Program-made: the position numbers and the translations under genes
In this document: positions 37,962-45,840 of the stretch, one piece after another
How the letters are laid out: each line of letters opens with the position of its first letter
Numbering within the stretch: the stretch's first letter is position 1
Assembly (NCBI RefSeq): GCF_900090235.1
Contig: NZ_LT607750.1
Span: forward strand, 2,616,501-2,680,500
Direction of reading: 5' to 3'
Origin: Micromonospora echinaurantiaca
Lineage (GTDB): Bacteria; Actinomycetota; Actinomycetes; Mycobacteriales; Micromonosporaceae
Length of the DNA stretch: 64,000 nt
Notes under the pieces: model-generated
Database searches by the model: none
What the model was told of the DNA's origin: nothing
What the model saw: the letters and a program-made list of their open reading frames with translations, nothing else

Positions 37962-37976
37962 CTGACACCGTGTCAG
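37962..37976 (-). promoter_or_regulatory. MerR-type operator overlapping own promoter
   Basis: CTGACAC-C-GTGTCAG, 7-bp perfect arms, 21 bases before the MerR gene. On the minus strand a TTGACT hexamer sits immediately before it, so the palindrome falls in the promoter spacer, the usual MerR arrangement. Confidence 0.7.
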
Positions 37977-37998
37977 AGTCAACCCCGGACGCGTCAGC

Positions 37999-39612
37999 TC
38001 AGCCCGGCAGCGGCGCCTCCTCGTCGCCACGGGTGCGGCGCGGGCCGACCAGCCGACGCACCATCGGGGCGGCGTTCCACCTCGCCGCGCCGACCAGGTC
38101 GCGGGCGTGCTCCAGCACTGTGTAGTCCGGTCGCGCCCGGCCCGCCGCGATGGCCCGGTCCAGGTCGTTGCCGCAGCGGGTGAGCACGGTGTCGAAGTCC
38201 CGGCGGACCGGCTCCAGCAGGTGGTAGCCGTACTGGCGGTGCAGCCGGGCGAAGAGCGGCTTGTAGAGCCGGGCCCGCTCGTGCAGCCCCGACGAGTACG
38301 ACATCGGGTTCTTCGGCCGCCGCCGCACGTAGTCGGGCAGCAGGTCGGCGAAGGCCCGCCGGACGATCCACTTCTCCTGGCCCTCGCGCAGCTTCAGCGC
38401 GACCGGCAGCCGCATCGCCAGCTCCACCAGGTTCAGGTCGAGGAACGGCACCCGGGCCTCCACCCCGTGTCCCATGCTGGCCCGGTCGACCCGCTGCAAC
38501 TCGGTCCGGCACAGGTTGCGGATCTTGTGCAGGAAGAGCCGGCGGGACGCCTCCGGGCCCACCTCGTGGTACATCGGGTAGCCGCCGAACAGTTCGTCCG
38601 ACCCGTCGCCGGTGAGCACCACCTTGACGCCCAGCTCCCGCAGCCGGCGGAAGATCGGCACCGAGACGACCGCGTTGATGATGTCGCCGTACTCGGTCAG
38701 CTCGGAGATCCGGATCGCCTCCCGGATGTCGGCCAGCCGGATGTCGCGCGGGCGCAGCTCGACCACCTCGTGCGGCACGCCCAGGTCGACCGCGAGCCGC
38801 CGGGCGTACGCCACGTCGGGGCTCTCCGGCACGCCCACGGTGACCGCGACGCAGTCCGGGTGCAGCTCGCGGACGTGCAGCAGGGCCAGCGAGCTGTCCA
38901 ACCCGCCGGAGAGCACCACCCCCACGGTGAGGTCGGTGTCCACCCGGACCCGGATGCTGTCGGTGAGGGCGGCACGGACGAGCAGGGCGGCCTCATCCGG
39001 GTCGTCCACCACCGGCAGCCCCTCACCCAGCCGGAGCAGGTCGAGGTACGGGCGCAGCCGCAGCTGCCCGTCGGCGTCGACCCAGCCGTGGTGCCCGGGC
39101 GGCACCTCGGCGATCTGGGTGCCGTGCCCGACCAGCGCCTTGACCTCGCTCGCCAGGTGCAGGCAGCCGGGGGTGCGGGTCCAGTAGAGCGGCTTCACGC
39201 CGAGCGGGTCGCGGACCAGGTACGCGCGGCCGGTGGCCCGCTCGACCACCGCGAAGGCGTACTCCCCACGCAGCCGGGTCACCATCCGCTCGCCCCAGTG
39301 CAGGAACGCGGCCAGCACCACCTCGGTGTCGCTGAGGCTGCGGAACCGGTACCCGAGCCGCGTCAGCTCCCCGCGCAGCTCGTGGTGGTTGAAGACCTCG
39401 CCGTTGTAGCAGAGCACCCACCGCTCGTCGGCCGAGGTCCACGGCTGCACCGCCCGCTCCCGGTCCACCACCCGCAGCCGCCGGACGCCGGCGAGCAGGC
39501 CGTTCTCGTACCGGGTCTCGGTGACCTCGCCGCGCGGGGCGAGGACCGTCAGCATCCGCCGGAAGATCGCCGGGTCGGCCTCCGGGCCGAGGCTCAGCAC
39601 GATGGCGCACAT
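37999..39612 (-). CDS. Asparagine synthase-like glutamine amidotransferase
   Basis: A 537-residue protein of the AsnB fold. The N-terminal glutaminase starts MCAIVLSLG with nucleophile Cys2, followed by CYNGEVFNHHELR near residue 68 and SDTEVVL near 94. The synthetase domain has the ATP PP-loop SGGLDSS at 235-241 and LTGDGSDELFGGYP near 350. Asparagine is the default product, but actinobacterial relatives (LtsA/AsnB) amidate meso-diaminopimelate in peptidoglycan or act in natural product pathways. It is shorter than typical LtsA. It starts three bases after the upstream peptidase-like gene, so the two are coupled. Confidence 0.92.
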   Translation of the reverse strand: MCAIVLSLGPEADPAIFRRMLTVLAPRGEVTETRYENGLLAGVRRLRVVDRERAVQPWTSADERWVLCYNGEVFNHHELRGELTRLGYRFRSLSDTEVVLAAFLHWGERMVTRLRGEYAFAVVERATGRAYLVRDPLGVKPLYWTRTPGCLHLASEVKALVGHGTQIAEVPPGHHGWVDADGQLRLRPYLDLLRLGEGLPVVDDPDEAALLVRAALTDSIRVRVDTDLTVGVVLSGGLDSSLALLHVRELHPDCVAVTVGVPESPDVAYARRLAVDLGVPHEVVELRPRDIRLADIREAIRISELTEYGDIINAVVSVPIFRRLRELGVKVVLTGDGSDELFGGYPMYHEVGPEASRRLFLHKIRNLCRTELQRVDRASMGHGVEARVPFLDLNLVELAMRLPVALKLREGQEKWIVRRAFADLLPDYVRRRPKNPMSYSSGLHERARLYKPLFARLHRQYGYHLLEPVRRDFDTVLTRCGNDLDRAIAAGRARPDYTVLEHARDLVGAARWNAAPMVRRLVGPRRTRGDEEAPLPG

Positions 39613-39615
39613 CGG

Positions 39616-40584
39616 TCAGATCCCCATCTCGGCCTCGTACGCCCGGCGCAGCCGCCGACGGGCGCCGGGAGCGAGGCAGAGGTGCCACGCCTGGCCCTCG
39701 TCGACCACGTTGACCTCGCCGGCCTGTTGCCGGGCCAGCAGCAGCCCACCGAGGGTCTCCCGGACGCCGAACCGCTCGTACCAGGCCAGTTCCACGTCGA
39801 CCGCCCAGCCGAGACAGTGCCCGCTGGGCACCATGGCGGCGTAGCCGAGGCGGCGCAGCCGGTACTGGTGCTCGGCGCTGCGGACCAGGCTGGTCACCCA
39901 GAGCGGCGGAGTGCCCGCCGGGGTGCTGGCGGCGAACTCGCGGGCGACGTCGTTGAGGAAGGCGACCATCTCCCGCCGGGCCCGCCGGAACAGCAGCCCA
40001 GCGGTACGCGGGGTGGCGTCCGGCCGCAGTCTGCGGCGCAGCGCCCGCACCCCCCGCCCGAGGAGGGTGGCCGGCTGCTCCTGGTAGCGGAAGCGGAGCA
40101 GGTCCCGCCGGCGCAGCCACTCCAGGTCCACCAGTTCCGGGCTGGCGTTGACCTGCGCGTCGGTGAGGTAGGTGGGCGCGTCCCGCCACCACATCACGTC
40201 GATGCGGGAGAGCAGGTAGATCCGGACCAGGGCGGTCAGGTCGGCGGCGGAGCTGCGCTCGTTCGGCTGGTAGCGGGCCATCTCCAGCAGCAGCGTCTCG
40301 CGGGCGCCGACGAAGCCCTGCGGGGTGGCGTCGAGCACCGCCGCGATCGCCGGTTCGCGCAGCCGGGCGTCGATCAGCACCTGCCGGGCCGCGGTGGAGG
40401 GCGCCGTGGCCAGCGCGCCGACCTCGACCAGCAGCTCGGCCACGGCGGCGCGGTAGGCGGTCAGGTCGGGGCCGGGCGACGGGCTCCGCCGTGACGGGCC
40501 GGCCGGTGGCCGGCGGCGGGCCGGTGCGGTCGACGCGGCGGGCGGACCGGGCTGGTGTCCCGGGCTTCGGCTCGGCACTCGCAT
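39616..40584 (-). CDS. M15/DUF5715-like peptidase-fold protein
   Basis: About 322 residues. The first 45 are Pro/Arg-rich and disordered. The middle is helical and Arg/Leu-rich (LTALVRIYLLSRIDVMWW, LRRRLRPD). The C-terminal 100 residues read LWVTSLVRSAEHQYRLRRLG, SGHCLGWAVDVELAWYERFG, VNVVDEGQAWHLCLAPGA, which matches the VTS.R....Q / S.H..G.AVD / WH.C pattern of DUF5715, an M15-peptidase-like fold where His, Asp and His bind zinc. No signal peptide is seen, odd for a cell-wall peptidase. AGAGAGGA precedes ATG 40584. Coupled to the AsnB-like gene. Confidence 0.75.
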   Translation of the reverse strand: MRVPSRSPGHQPGPPAASTAPARRRPPAGPSRRSPSPGPDLTAYRAAVAELLVEVGALATAPSTAARQVLIDARLREPAIAAVLDATPQGFVGARETLLLEMARYQPNERSSAADLTALVRIYLLSRIDVMWWRDAPTYLTDAQVNASPELVDLEWLRRRDLLRFRYQEQPATLLGRGVRALRRRLRPDATPRTAGLLFRRARREMVAFLNDVAREFAASTPAGTPPLWVTSLVRSAEHQYRLRRLGYAAMVPSGHCLGWAVDVELAWYERFGVRETLGGLLLARQQAGEVNVVDEGQAWHLCLAPGARRRLRRAYEAEMGI

Positions 40585-40741
40585 GGGTCGGTCCTCTCTC
40601 CCGTCACGACAACGGTCGGCAACCTCTGCGGCACACCGTAATCGGCCGGACCAGGTCAAGCCTGAACAATCCTCCTATCTTCCTCCGAAGGGATACGAGC
40701 CGGTCAGGACGGCTGCCAGGCGACCGCCGGGGGACGAACCG

Positions 40742-41524
40742 CTACCCGGTGGACGGCGCGACCAGCCGCTGCGTCTCGGCGTACGAGGGCAGCCCCGGCG
40801 GGACGCCCGCGCCGTCGAGCACGGCGAGGGCGCCGGCCAGCGCGGCCCGGAACAGCAGGGAGCCGGTGCTCACCCGGGCCACCCCGAGCGCGCCCAGCTC
40901 CGCCGGAGCCGGGCCGCCGGGTGACAGCAGCACGTTGAGCGGGGCGTCGATCGCGGCGGCCAGCCGGGCGATCAGGCCGGGGTCGGCGACGCCCGGCACG
41001 AAGACGCCGTCAGCGCCGGCGTCCTGGTAGGCACGGGCCCGGCGCAGCGTCTCCGGCAGCGGGTCGGGCGTGCCCAGCCACCAGGTGTCGGTGCGGGCGT
41101 TGACGAACAGGCCCGGCACGGCCGCCTTGACCGCGGCCACCTTGGCGGCGGTCAGCTCGGGTGGGGCGAGGCCGCCGTCGGCCCGGGCGTCCTCGACGTT
41201 GATCCCGACCACCCCGAGCCCGGCCAGCTCGGCGGCCAGCTCGGCGACCTCGGCCGGGTCGTCGCTGAACCCGGCCTCCACGTCGACGGTGAGCAGCACC
41301 GGGAGCCGGCCCAGCAGCCGGGCCAGCCGCAGCGTCTCCGCCCGGGTGGCGGCCGCGCCGTCGGGCAGGCCGGCGGCCGCGGCGACGCCGAGGCTGGTGG
41401 TCCCGATCGCCCGGTGCCCGCGGGCGGCGAGCGCGGCGGCGCTGGCGTGGTCCCAGGCGTTGGGCAGCAGCAGCGGCCGGTCCGCGTGGTGCAGGGCGTG
41501 GAAGGCGGCGAAGCGGTCGGTCAT
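40742..41524 (-). CDS. Isocitrate lyase/PEP mutase superfamily protein
   Basis: A 260-residue TIM-barrel enzyme. Landmarks are LLLPNAWDHASA (start of the barrel), GTTSLGVAAAAGLPDG, LTVDVEAGF (metal-binding Asp and Glu), GINVEDA and FVNARTDTW. This is the oxaloacetate/2-methylisocitrate-lyase-like group that cleaves or forms C-C or C-P bonds next to a carboxylate; the typical KKCGH loop of true isocitrate lyase is missing, so it is a distinct subgroup. The ATG overlaps the stop of the upstream P450. Confidence 0.88.
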   Translation of the reverse strand: MTDRFAAFHALHHADRPLLLPNAWDHASAAALAARGHRAIGTTSLGVAAAAGLPDGAAATRAETLRLARLLGRLPVLLTVDVEAGFSDDPAEVAELAAELAGLGVVGINVEDARADGGLAPPELTAAKVAAVKAAVPGLFVNARTDTWWLGTPDPLPETLRRARAYQDAGADGVFVPGVADPGLIARLAAAIDAPLNVLLSPGGPAPAELGALGVARVSTGSLLFRAALAGALAVLDGAGVPPGLPSYAETQRLVAPSTG

Positions 41525-42534
41525 CGGGGGTGTACCTCCAGTCGGATCGGCACGCGCAGCAGCACGTGCGGTTCGTGGGGAACCGGCGCGGGCACCGGCC
41601 GGCAGCGGCGGCGCAGCACGTCCACCACGCCGGTGGCCAGCGCCAGCGCGTGCCGCTCCCCCGGGCAGCCGCGCGGCCCGGCGCCGAAGGTCAGCGCCGC
41701 GTGCGGGCGGCCGGGCAGCAGGTGGTCCGGGTCGGCGAAGACCGCCGGGTCCCGGTTGGCGGCGTCGAAACGCAGCAGCACCGGGCTGCCCGATGCCAGC
41801 TTCCGCCCGCCGAGCCGGACCGGGGCGATGGTGACCCGGCGGGTGCCGCGTACCGGCGGGTCGAGCCGGAGCACCTCGGCGAGGTCGCCGGTGGGCACGT
41901 CGGCCGGCCGGGCCAGCACGTGCCGGGTGGCGGCGCCGATCAGGCCGGCGGTGGCGTCGGCGGCCTGGACCAGCAGGCCGATCCGGTTCGCCCGGACCTC
42001 CGGCGCGTCGGCTGGGGTCAGCGCCAGCAGCGCGGCCACCGCCCGGTCCGCGCGCCGCACCGTGGCCGGGTCGGCGCCGGGGTGGTAGGCGGCCGCGACC
42101 GCGGTCACCGCCGGCACGGCGGCGTCCGGGTCGGCCAGGCCGAGCCGCTCGGCCAGCACCCGCAGCGGTACGCGGCGGGCGAGCGCGGCCATCACGTCCA
42201 GCCGGTCGGCGGCCCGGTCGAGCGTTTCCCCGGTGCGCCGGGCGGCCACCTCGCGCAGCTCGTCGGGGTCGAGTCCGGCCAGCATGGCCGTGCCGGCCGC
42301 CCGGCGGCCCGGGTGGGTCTCGGGCGCGCTGAACCGGCTCACCGTGCCGCGTAGCCAGGCGAGGGTCCCGGGCGGGCCGGGTGGGGCGACCGGCACCTGG
42401 CAGGCCGGATCGAGCAGCGCGGCGCGGACGTCGGCGTGCCGGGTCACCGTCCAGCCGGTGGCCGGGTCGAGGACGGGCGGGCCGCACGGCGGCGTGCCGG
42501 CGGCGGGGGCGAGGAGATTCGTCACGACGGTCAC
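41521..42534 (-). CDS. Short cytochrome P450
   Basis: About 337 residues, some 60 shorter than most bacterial P450s because the N-terminal beta region is reduced. The heme loop FGAGPRGCPGERHALALA is complete with its Cys, and EVLRLDPPVRGTRR supplies the ExxR pair. The I-helix reads VQAADATAGLIG, where the usual acid/alcohol pair (AGxET/DT) is altered to ADATAG, which may change O2 activation. The start GTG (42534, or 42525) lacks a clear Shine-Dalgarno. Coupled to the PEP-mutase-like gene, suggesting a joint small-molecule pathway. Confidence 0.85.
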   Translation of the reverse strand: MTVVTNLLAPAAGTPPCGPPVLDPATGWTVTRHADVRAALLDPACQVPVAPPGPPGTLAWLRGTVSRFSAPETHPGRRAAGTAMLAGLDPDELREVAARRTGETLDRAADRLDVMAALARRVPLRVLAERLGLADPDAAVPAVTAVAAAYHPGADPATVRRADRAVAALLALTPADAPEVRANRIGLLVQAADATAGLIGAATRHVLARPADVPTGDLAEVLRLDPPVRGTRRVTIAPVRLGGRKLASGSPVLLRFDAANRDPAVFADPDHLLPGRPHAALTFGAGPRGCPGERHALALATGVVDVLRRRCRPVPAPVPHEPHVLLRVPIRLEVHPR

Positions 42535-42706
42535 CCGGCCGACGGTAGGGCCGGATCGGTTCGGCCCCCGCCGAAGTACGCGCGACCCAGCGGGCTGATC
42601 CACCCGACTTCCGCGATGTCGCGGTATCGACGACGTCCGGAGGACTCGATGTTCCGCAACCGGAGTGGATCACGCGGCGGCCGATCCGTGCCCGACCGGT
42701 GCCGGG

Positions 42707-43447
42707 TCAGGCGCGGCCGCCGCCGGTGTCCGGGGCGGCGACCGGGGCGAGGTCGGCGACGGTCAGGCCGAGCGCGCCGGCCAGGGCGGGCCCGCCGGCC
42801 GGGGTCAGCCGGACGGCGCGGCCGGTGCCCCGGGTGAGCCAACCGAGGTCGAACAGCCGGCCGCAGAGCGCCGCGCCGAGCGTGCCGGCCAGGTGCGGGC
42901 GTCGCTCGGTCCAGTCCAGGCAGTCCCGCAACAGCGGACGCCGGCCGGGGGCGGCCACCGGCACGTCGAGCCCACCGAGCCAGTCCCGCCCGGCCGGGGT
43001 CAGGGTGAGCCCGGCCCGCTCGTCGAGCAGCCCCCGGGCCAGCATGGTGTCGCGCAGCAGCACGCCGAGCCGGCCGGCCAGGTGGTCGTAACAGGTGCGG
43101 GCGTACGCCAGGGCCGCGTCGGCGCGCACGGCGCGCAGCGAGCGGGCCGGCCGCGCGGCGGCGGGGGTGTGGCCGGCCAGGTCCTCGACCAGCTGGGCCA
43201 CCGACGGCCCGGCCAGCCGCAGGTAGCGGTGCCGCCCCTGGCGCTCCTCGACCAGCAGCCCGCCGGCGACCAGCCGGTCCAGGTGCTCGCTCGCGGTCGA
43301 CGGGGCGACTGCGGCGGCGCGGGCCAGCTCGCCCGCCGTCCAGGCCCGGCCGTCGAGCAGGGCGAGGCAGAAGCTGGCCCGGGTCCGGTCGGCGAGCAGG
43401 CCGGCGAGGCGAGCCAGCGCCGTGCCGTCGGTGCTGGTGGCGCTCAT
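42707..43447 (-). CDS. ArsR-family winged-helix regulator
   Basis: A 246-residue regulator. Residues 8-75 form an ArsR-type helix-turn-helix (LLADRTRASFCLALLDGRAWTAGELARAAAVAPSTASEHLDRLVAGGLLVEERQGRHRYLRL). The longer C-terminal part has SLRAVRADAALAYARTCYDHLAGRLGVLLRD and two further Leu-rich segments, as in the CalR-like actinobacterial group. No Cys metal site is seen in the HTH. It is upstream of the P450 pair on the same strand and divergent from the GH43 gene, so it might control either. Confidence 0.88.
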   Translation of the reverse strand: MSATSTDGTALARLAGLLADRTRASFCLALLDGRAWTAGELARAAAVAPSTASEHLDRLVAGGLLVEERQGRHRYLRLAGPSVAQLVEDLAGHTPAAARPARSLRAVRADAALAYARTCYDHLAGRLGVLLRDTMLARGLLDERAGLTLTPAGRDWLGGLDVPVAAPGRRPLLRDCLDWTERRPHLAGTLGAALCGRLFDLGWLTRGTGRAVRLTPAGGPALAGALGLTVADLAPVAAPDTGGGRA

Positions 43448-43500
43448 CGGCCCATGCTGACACGGGCACGGTTCGGCGGCCACCGACCGGTCACCGACTC

Positions 43501-43530
43501 TTTACAACGTTGTATCCATCGTTGTAGAAA
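43501..43530 (+). promoter_or_regulatory. LacI-type operator over the GH43 promoter
   Basis: TACAACGTTGTA (43503-43514) is a perfect 12-bp palindrome with a central CG, as bound by LacI-family sugar regulators, followed by a half site CGTTGTA at 43520-43526. TTTACA (43501-43506) and TAGAAA (43525-43530) could be -35 and -10 hexamers, so binding would block the promoter. Confidence 0.6.
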
Positions 43531-43577
43531 CGGACGGAGCGACCCTCGTCGACATTCCCCCACCCGAGGCAGGTCTG

Positions 43578-45794
43578 ATGGGACAACTCCGTCGTGGCGG
43601 CGCGCTCGCCGCCGTGCTCGGTCTGCTGCTGGCGGCGACGGCGTCCGCGCCGGCCGTCGCCGGAACCGACGCCGACTACCGCAACCCGGTCTCGGCCGGG
43701 TTCGCCGACACCTTCGCCGACCCGGTCGTCCTGCGCGGTGACGACGGCTACTGGTACGCCTACGGCACCACCGACCCGCTGCGCGAGGGCGAGCGCCAGT
43801 TCCACCGGGTGCCCACCGCCCGCTCCGCCGACCTGGTCGACTGGCAGTACGTCGGGGACGCCTTCGGCGCCGACCAGCGGCCCCCGTACGCGGCGCCCGG
43901 TGCCGGCTTCTGGGCCCCCGACGTGCGCCGGATCGGCGACCGCTACGTCATGTACGTGACGGTCACCGACACCACCGTCTCCCCGGAGGGCAGCGACTTC
44001 GCGATCGGCGCGGCGACCGCGCCCACCCCGACCGGCCCGTGGACCTTCGTCGACGAGCCGGTGGTGGCGCCTCGCCCGGGCGGCGGCGGAGGCTGGTTGT
44101 GGACCATCGACCCGTCCCAGTTCACCGACGTCGACGGGACCAGCTACCTCTACTACGGCAGCTACTACGGGGGCATCTCGGTCACCGAGCTCTCCCCCGA
44201 CGGGCTGCGCGCGGTCGGCCAGCCGACCCTGGTGGCGATCGACAACAAGTTCGAGGGCGGCTACGTGCTGCGCCACGACGGCTGGTACTACCTGTTCGCC
44301 TCGACGGCGAACTGCTGCGCAGGCCCGGCCACCGGCTACTCCGTCCACGTCGGCCGGTCGCGGAGCCCGCGCGGCCCGTTCGTGGACCGCGACGGCATCC
44401 CGCTGACCGCGTCCCGGGCCGGCGGCACGCCGGTGCTCACCCAGAACGGCAACCGGTGGATCGGCACCGGCCACAACGGCTTCCTCACCGACCTGTCCGG
44501 CCAGGACTGGATCGTCTACCACGCGCTCGACCGGGCCGACCCGTACCTGGACGAGCCGTTCGGCATCAACGAGCGGCCGATGCTGCTGGACCGCCTCGAC
44601 TGGATCGGCGGCTGGCCGACGGTCAACGCCGGCGCCGGCCCGTCCGACGGCGAGCGGCCCGCGCCGGTGACCACCGGCCGGGTGGACGAGCGGTTCGACG
44701 CCGGGCTGGCCGGCTGGCGGGGCACCGGCGACTGGCGGGTCGCCGACGGCCGGCTCACCGGCAGCGGCGCGCTGACCAGCCGTACCACCGTCGGCGGCGA
44801 CGTGCGGGCGGAGACCGACCTGCGGCTGACCGGCGCCGAGGCGGCCGGGCTGACCCTGGGCGGCCGGGTCGAGGTGCGCGTCGACGCGGCGGCCGGCCGG
44901 CTGGTGGCCCGCGACGGCGGCCGCACCGCCAGCGCGGCGCTGCCGCCCGGCCATCGCCTGACCGACCGGCACAACCTGGCGGTGGAGGTACGCGGCCGGC
45001 AGCTGGTGGCCGAGCTGAGCCCGGCCCGGCTCGGCGACCAGCTGGCCACGGTCGCGCTGCGGCTGGACCGCCCGGTGCCCGGGCGGCTCGGGCTGACCGC
45101 GACCGGCGGCGCCGCCGAGTTCGACAACGTCAGCCTGGCCCGGCTGCACCGACCGGCCCGCCACGCCGTACCGGAGCCGCGGGCCGGCGCCCTGCTGACC
45201 GGGTGGTCCGACGAGTTCACCGACGGCCTCGACCCGGCCTGGAGCTGGGTGCGGCCGGACCCGTCGGCCACCGTGTCCGGCGGGGCGCTGCGCTGGCCGA
45301 CGCAGGCCGCCGACCTGGTCGGCACCGGCAACACCGCGAGCGTGCTGCTGCGCGACGCGCCGGCCGGCGACTACCTGGTGGAGACGAAGGTGACCCTCGA
45401 CCTGGGCGAGGAGACCGTGCGCAACTACCAGCAGGCCGGCCTGGTCGCCTACGTCGACGACGACCGGTTCGCCCGGCTGGCTCAGGTGGCGATCTGGAAC
45501 ACCCGGCAGGTGGAGTACGGCTACGAACTGCCCTTCGCCGGCCAGCCGGTGTACGGCGGCAACATCGTCGGCACCCCGGCCACCACCACCTGGCTGCGGC
45601 TGGCACACCGGGTCGACCCGGTCACCGGCGAGCACGAGTTCCGGGCCGGCTCCAGCCGGGACGGCGAGCACTGGACGTGGGGCGGGGTGTGGACCTTCCC
45701 CGCCGACACCACGCCCCGGATCGGCCTGGTCGCCCACGGCGGCGCGCAGCCGCCGGTCACCGCCGCCTTCGACTACCTGCGCTTCCACCGCTGA
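43578..45794 (+). CDS. Secreted glycoside hydrolase family 43 protein
   Basis: A 738-residue exported enzyme with a signal peptide (GGALAAVLGLLLAATASAPAVAG). The GH43 five-bladed propeller domain spans about residues 30-355. DTFADPVVL supplies the catalytic base Asp, TIDPSQF the pKa-modulating Asp, and KFEGGYVL the catalytic acid Glu. WYAYGTTD and GFWAPDVRR are also typical. The C-terminal part (about 380-735) has two lectin-like beta-sandwich domains (VDERFDAGLAGWRG...; DEFTDGLDPAWSWVRPD...). It should hydrolyse arabinan or xylan side chains outside the cell; the exact substrate is unknown. Confidence 0.92.
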   Translation: MGQLRRGGALAAVLGLLLAATASAPAVAGTDADYRNPVSAGFADTFADPVVLRGDDGYWYAYGTTDPLREGERQFHRVPTARSADLVDWQYVGDAFGADQRPPYAAPGAGFWAPDVRRIGDRYVMYVTVTDTTVSPEGSDFAIGAATAPTPTGPWTFVDEPVVAPRPGGGGGWLWTIDPSQFTDVDGTSYLYYGSYYGGISVTELSPDGLRAVGQPTLVAIDNKFEGGYVLRHDGWYYLFASTANCCAGPATGYSVHVGRSRSPRGPFVDRDGIPLTASRAGGTPVLTQNGNRWIGTGHNGFLTDLSGQDWIVYHALDRADPYLDEPFGINERPMLLDRLDWIGGWPTVNAGAGPSDGERPAPVTTGRVDERFDAGLAGWRGTGDWRVADGRLTGSGALTSRTTVGGDVRAETDLRLTGAEAAGLTLGGRVEVRVDAAAGRLVARDGGRTASAALPPGHRLTDRHNLAVEVRGRQLVAELSPARLGDQLATVALRLDRPVPGRLGLTATGGAAEFDNVSLARLHRPARHAVPEPRAGALLTGWSDEFTDGLDPAWSWVRPDPSATVSGGALRWPTQAADLVGTGNTASVLLRDAPAGDYLVETKVTLDLGEETVRNYQQAGLVAYVDDDRFARLAQVAIWNTRQVEYGYELPFAGQPVYGGNIVGTPATTTWLRLAHRVDPVTGEHEFRAGSSRDGEHWTWGGVWTFPADTTPRIGLVAHGGAQPPVTAAFDYLRFHR

Positions 45795-45801
45795 CCCGAC
45801 G

Positions 45802-45831
45802 GTCGGGCCCCCGCCGGCGCGGGGGCCCGAC
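45802..45831. terminator. Bidirectional terminator hairpin
   Basis: GTCGGGCCCCCGC and its exact complement around CGGC: a 13-bp stem, eight bases after the GH43 stop and ten bases from the stop of livK. Confidence 0.85.
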
Positions 45832-45840
45832 CCGGTCGGC

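Noticed and set aside
40654..40659. -35 box (TTGACC, minus strand) for the AsnB-like operon
   Set aside because: No acceptable -10 hexamer at 16-18 bases spacing.
43491..45788. A 765-codon open frame on the minus strand
   Set aside because: Antisense to the GH43 gene, which has a signal peptide, catalytic residues and a terminator in the opposite direction.
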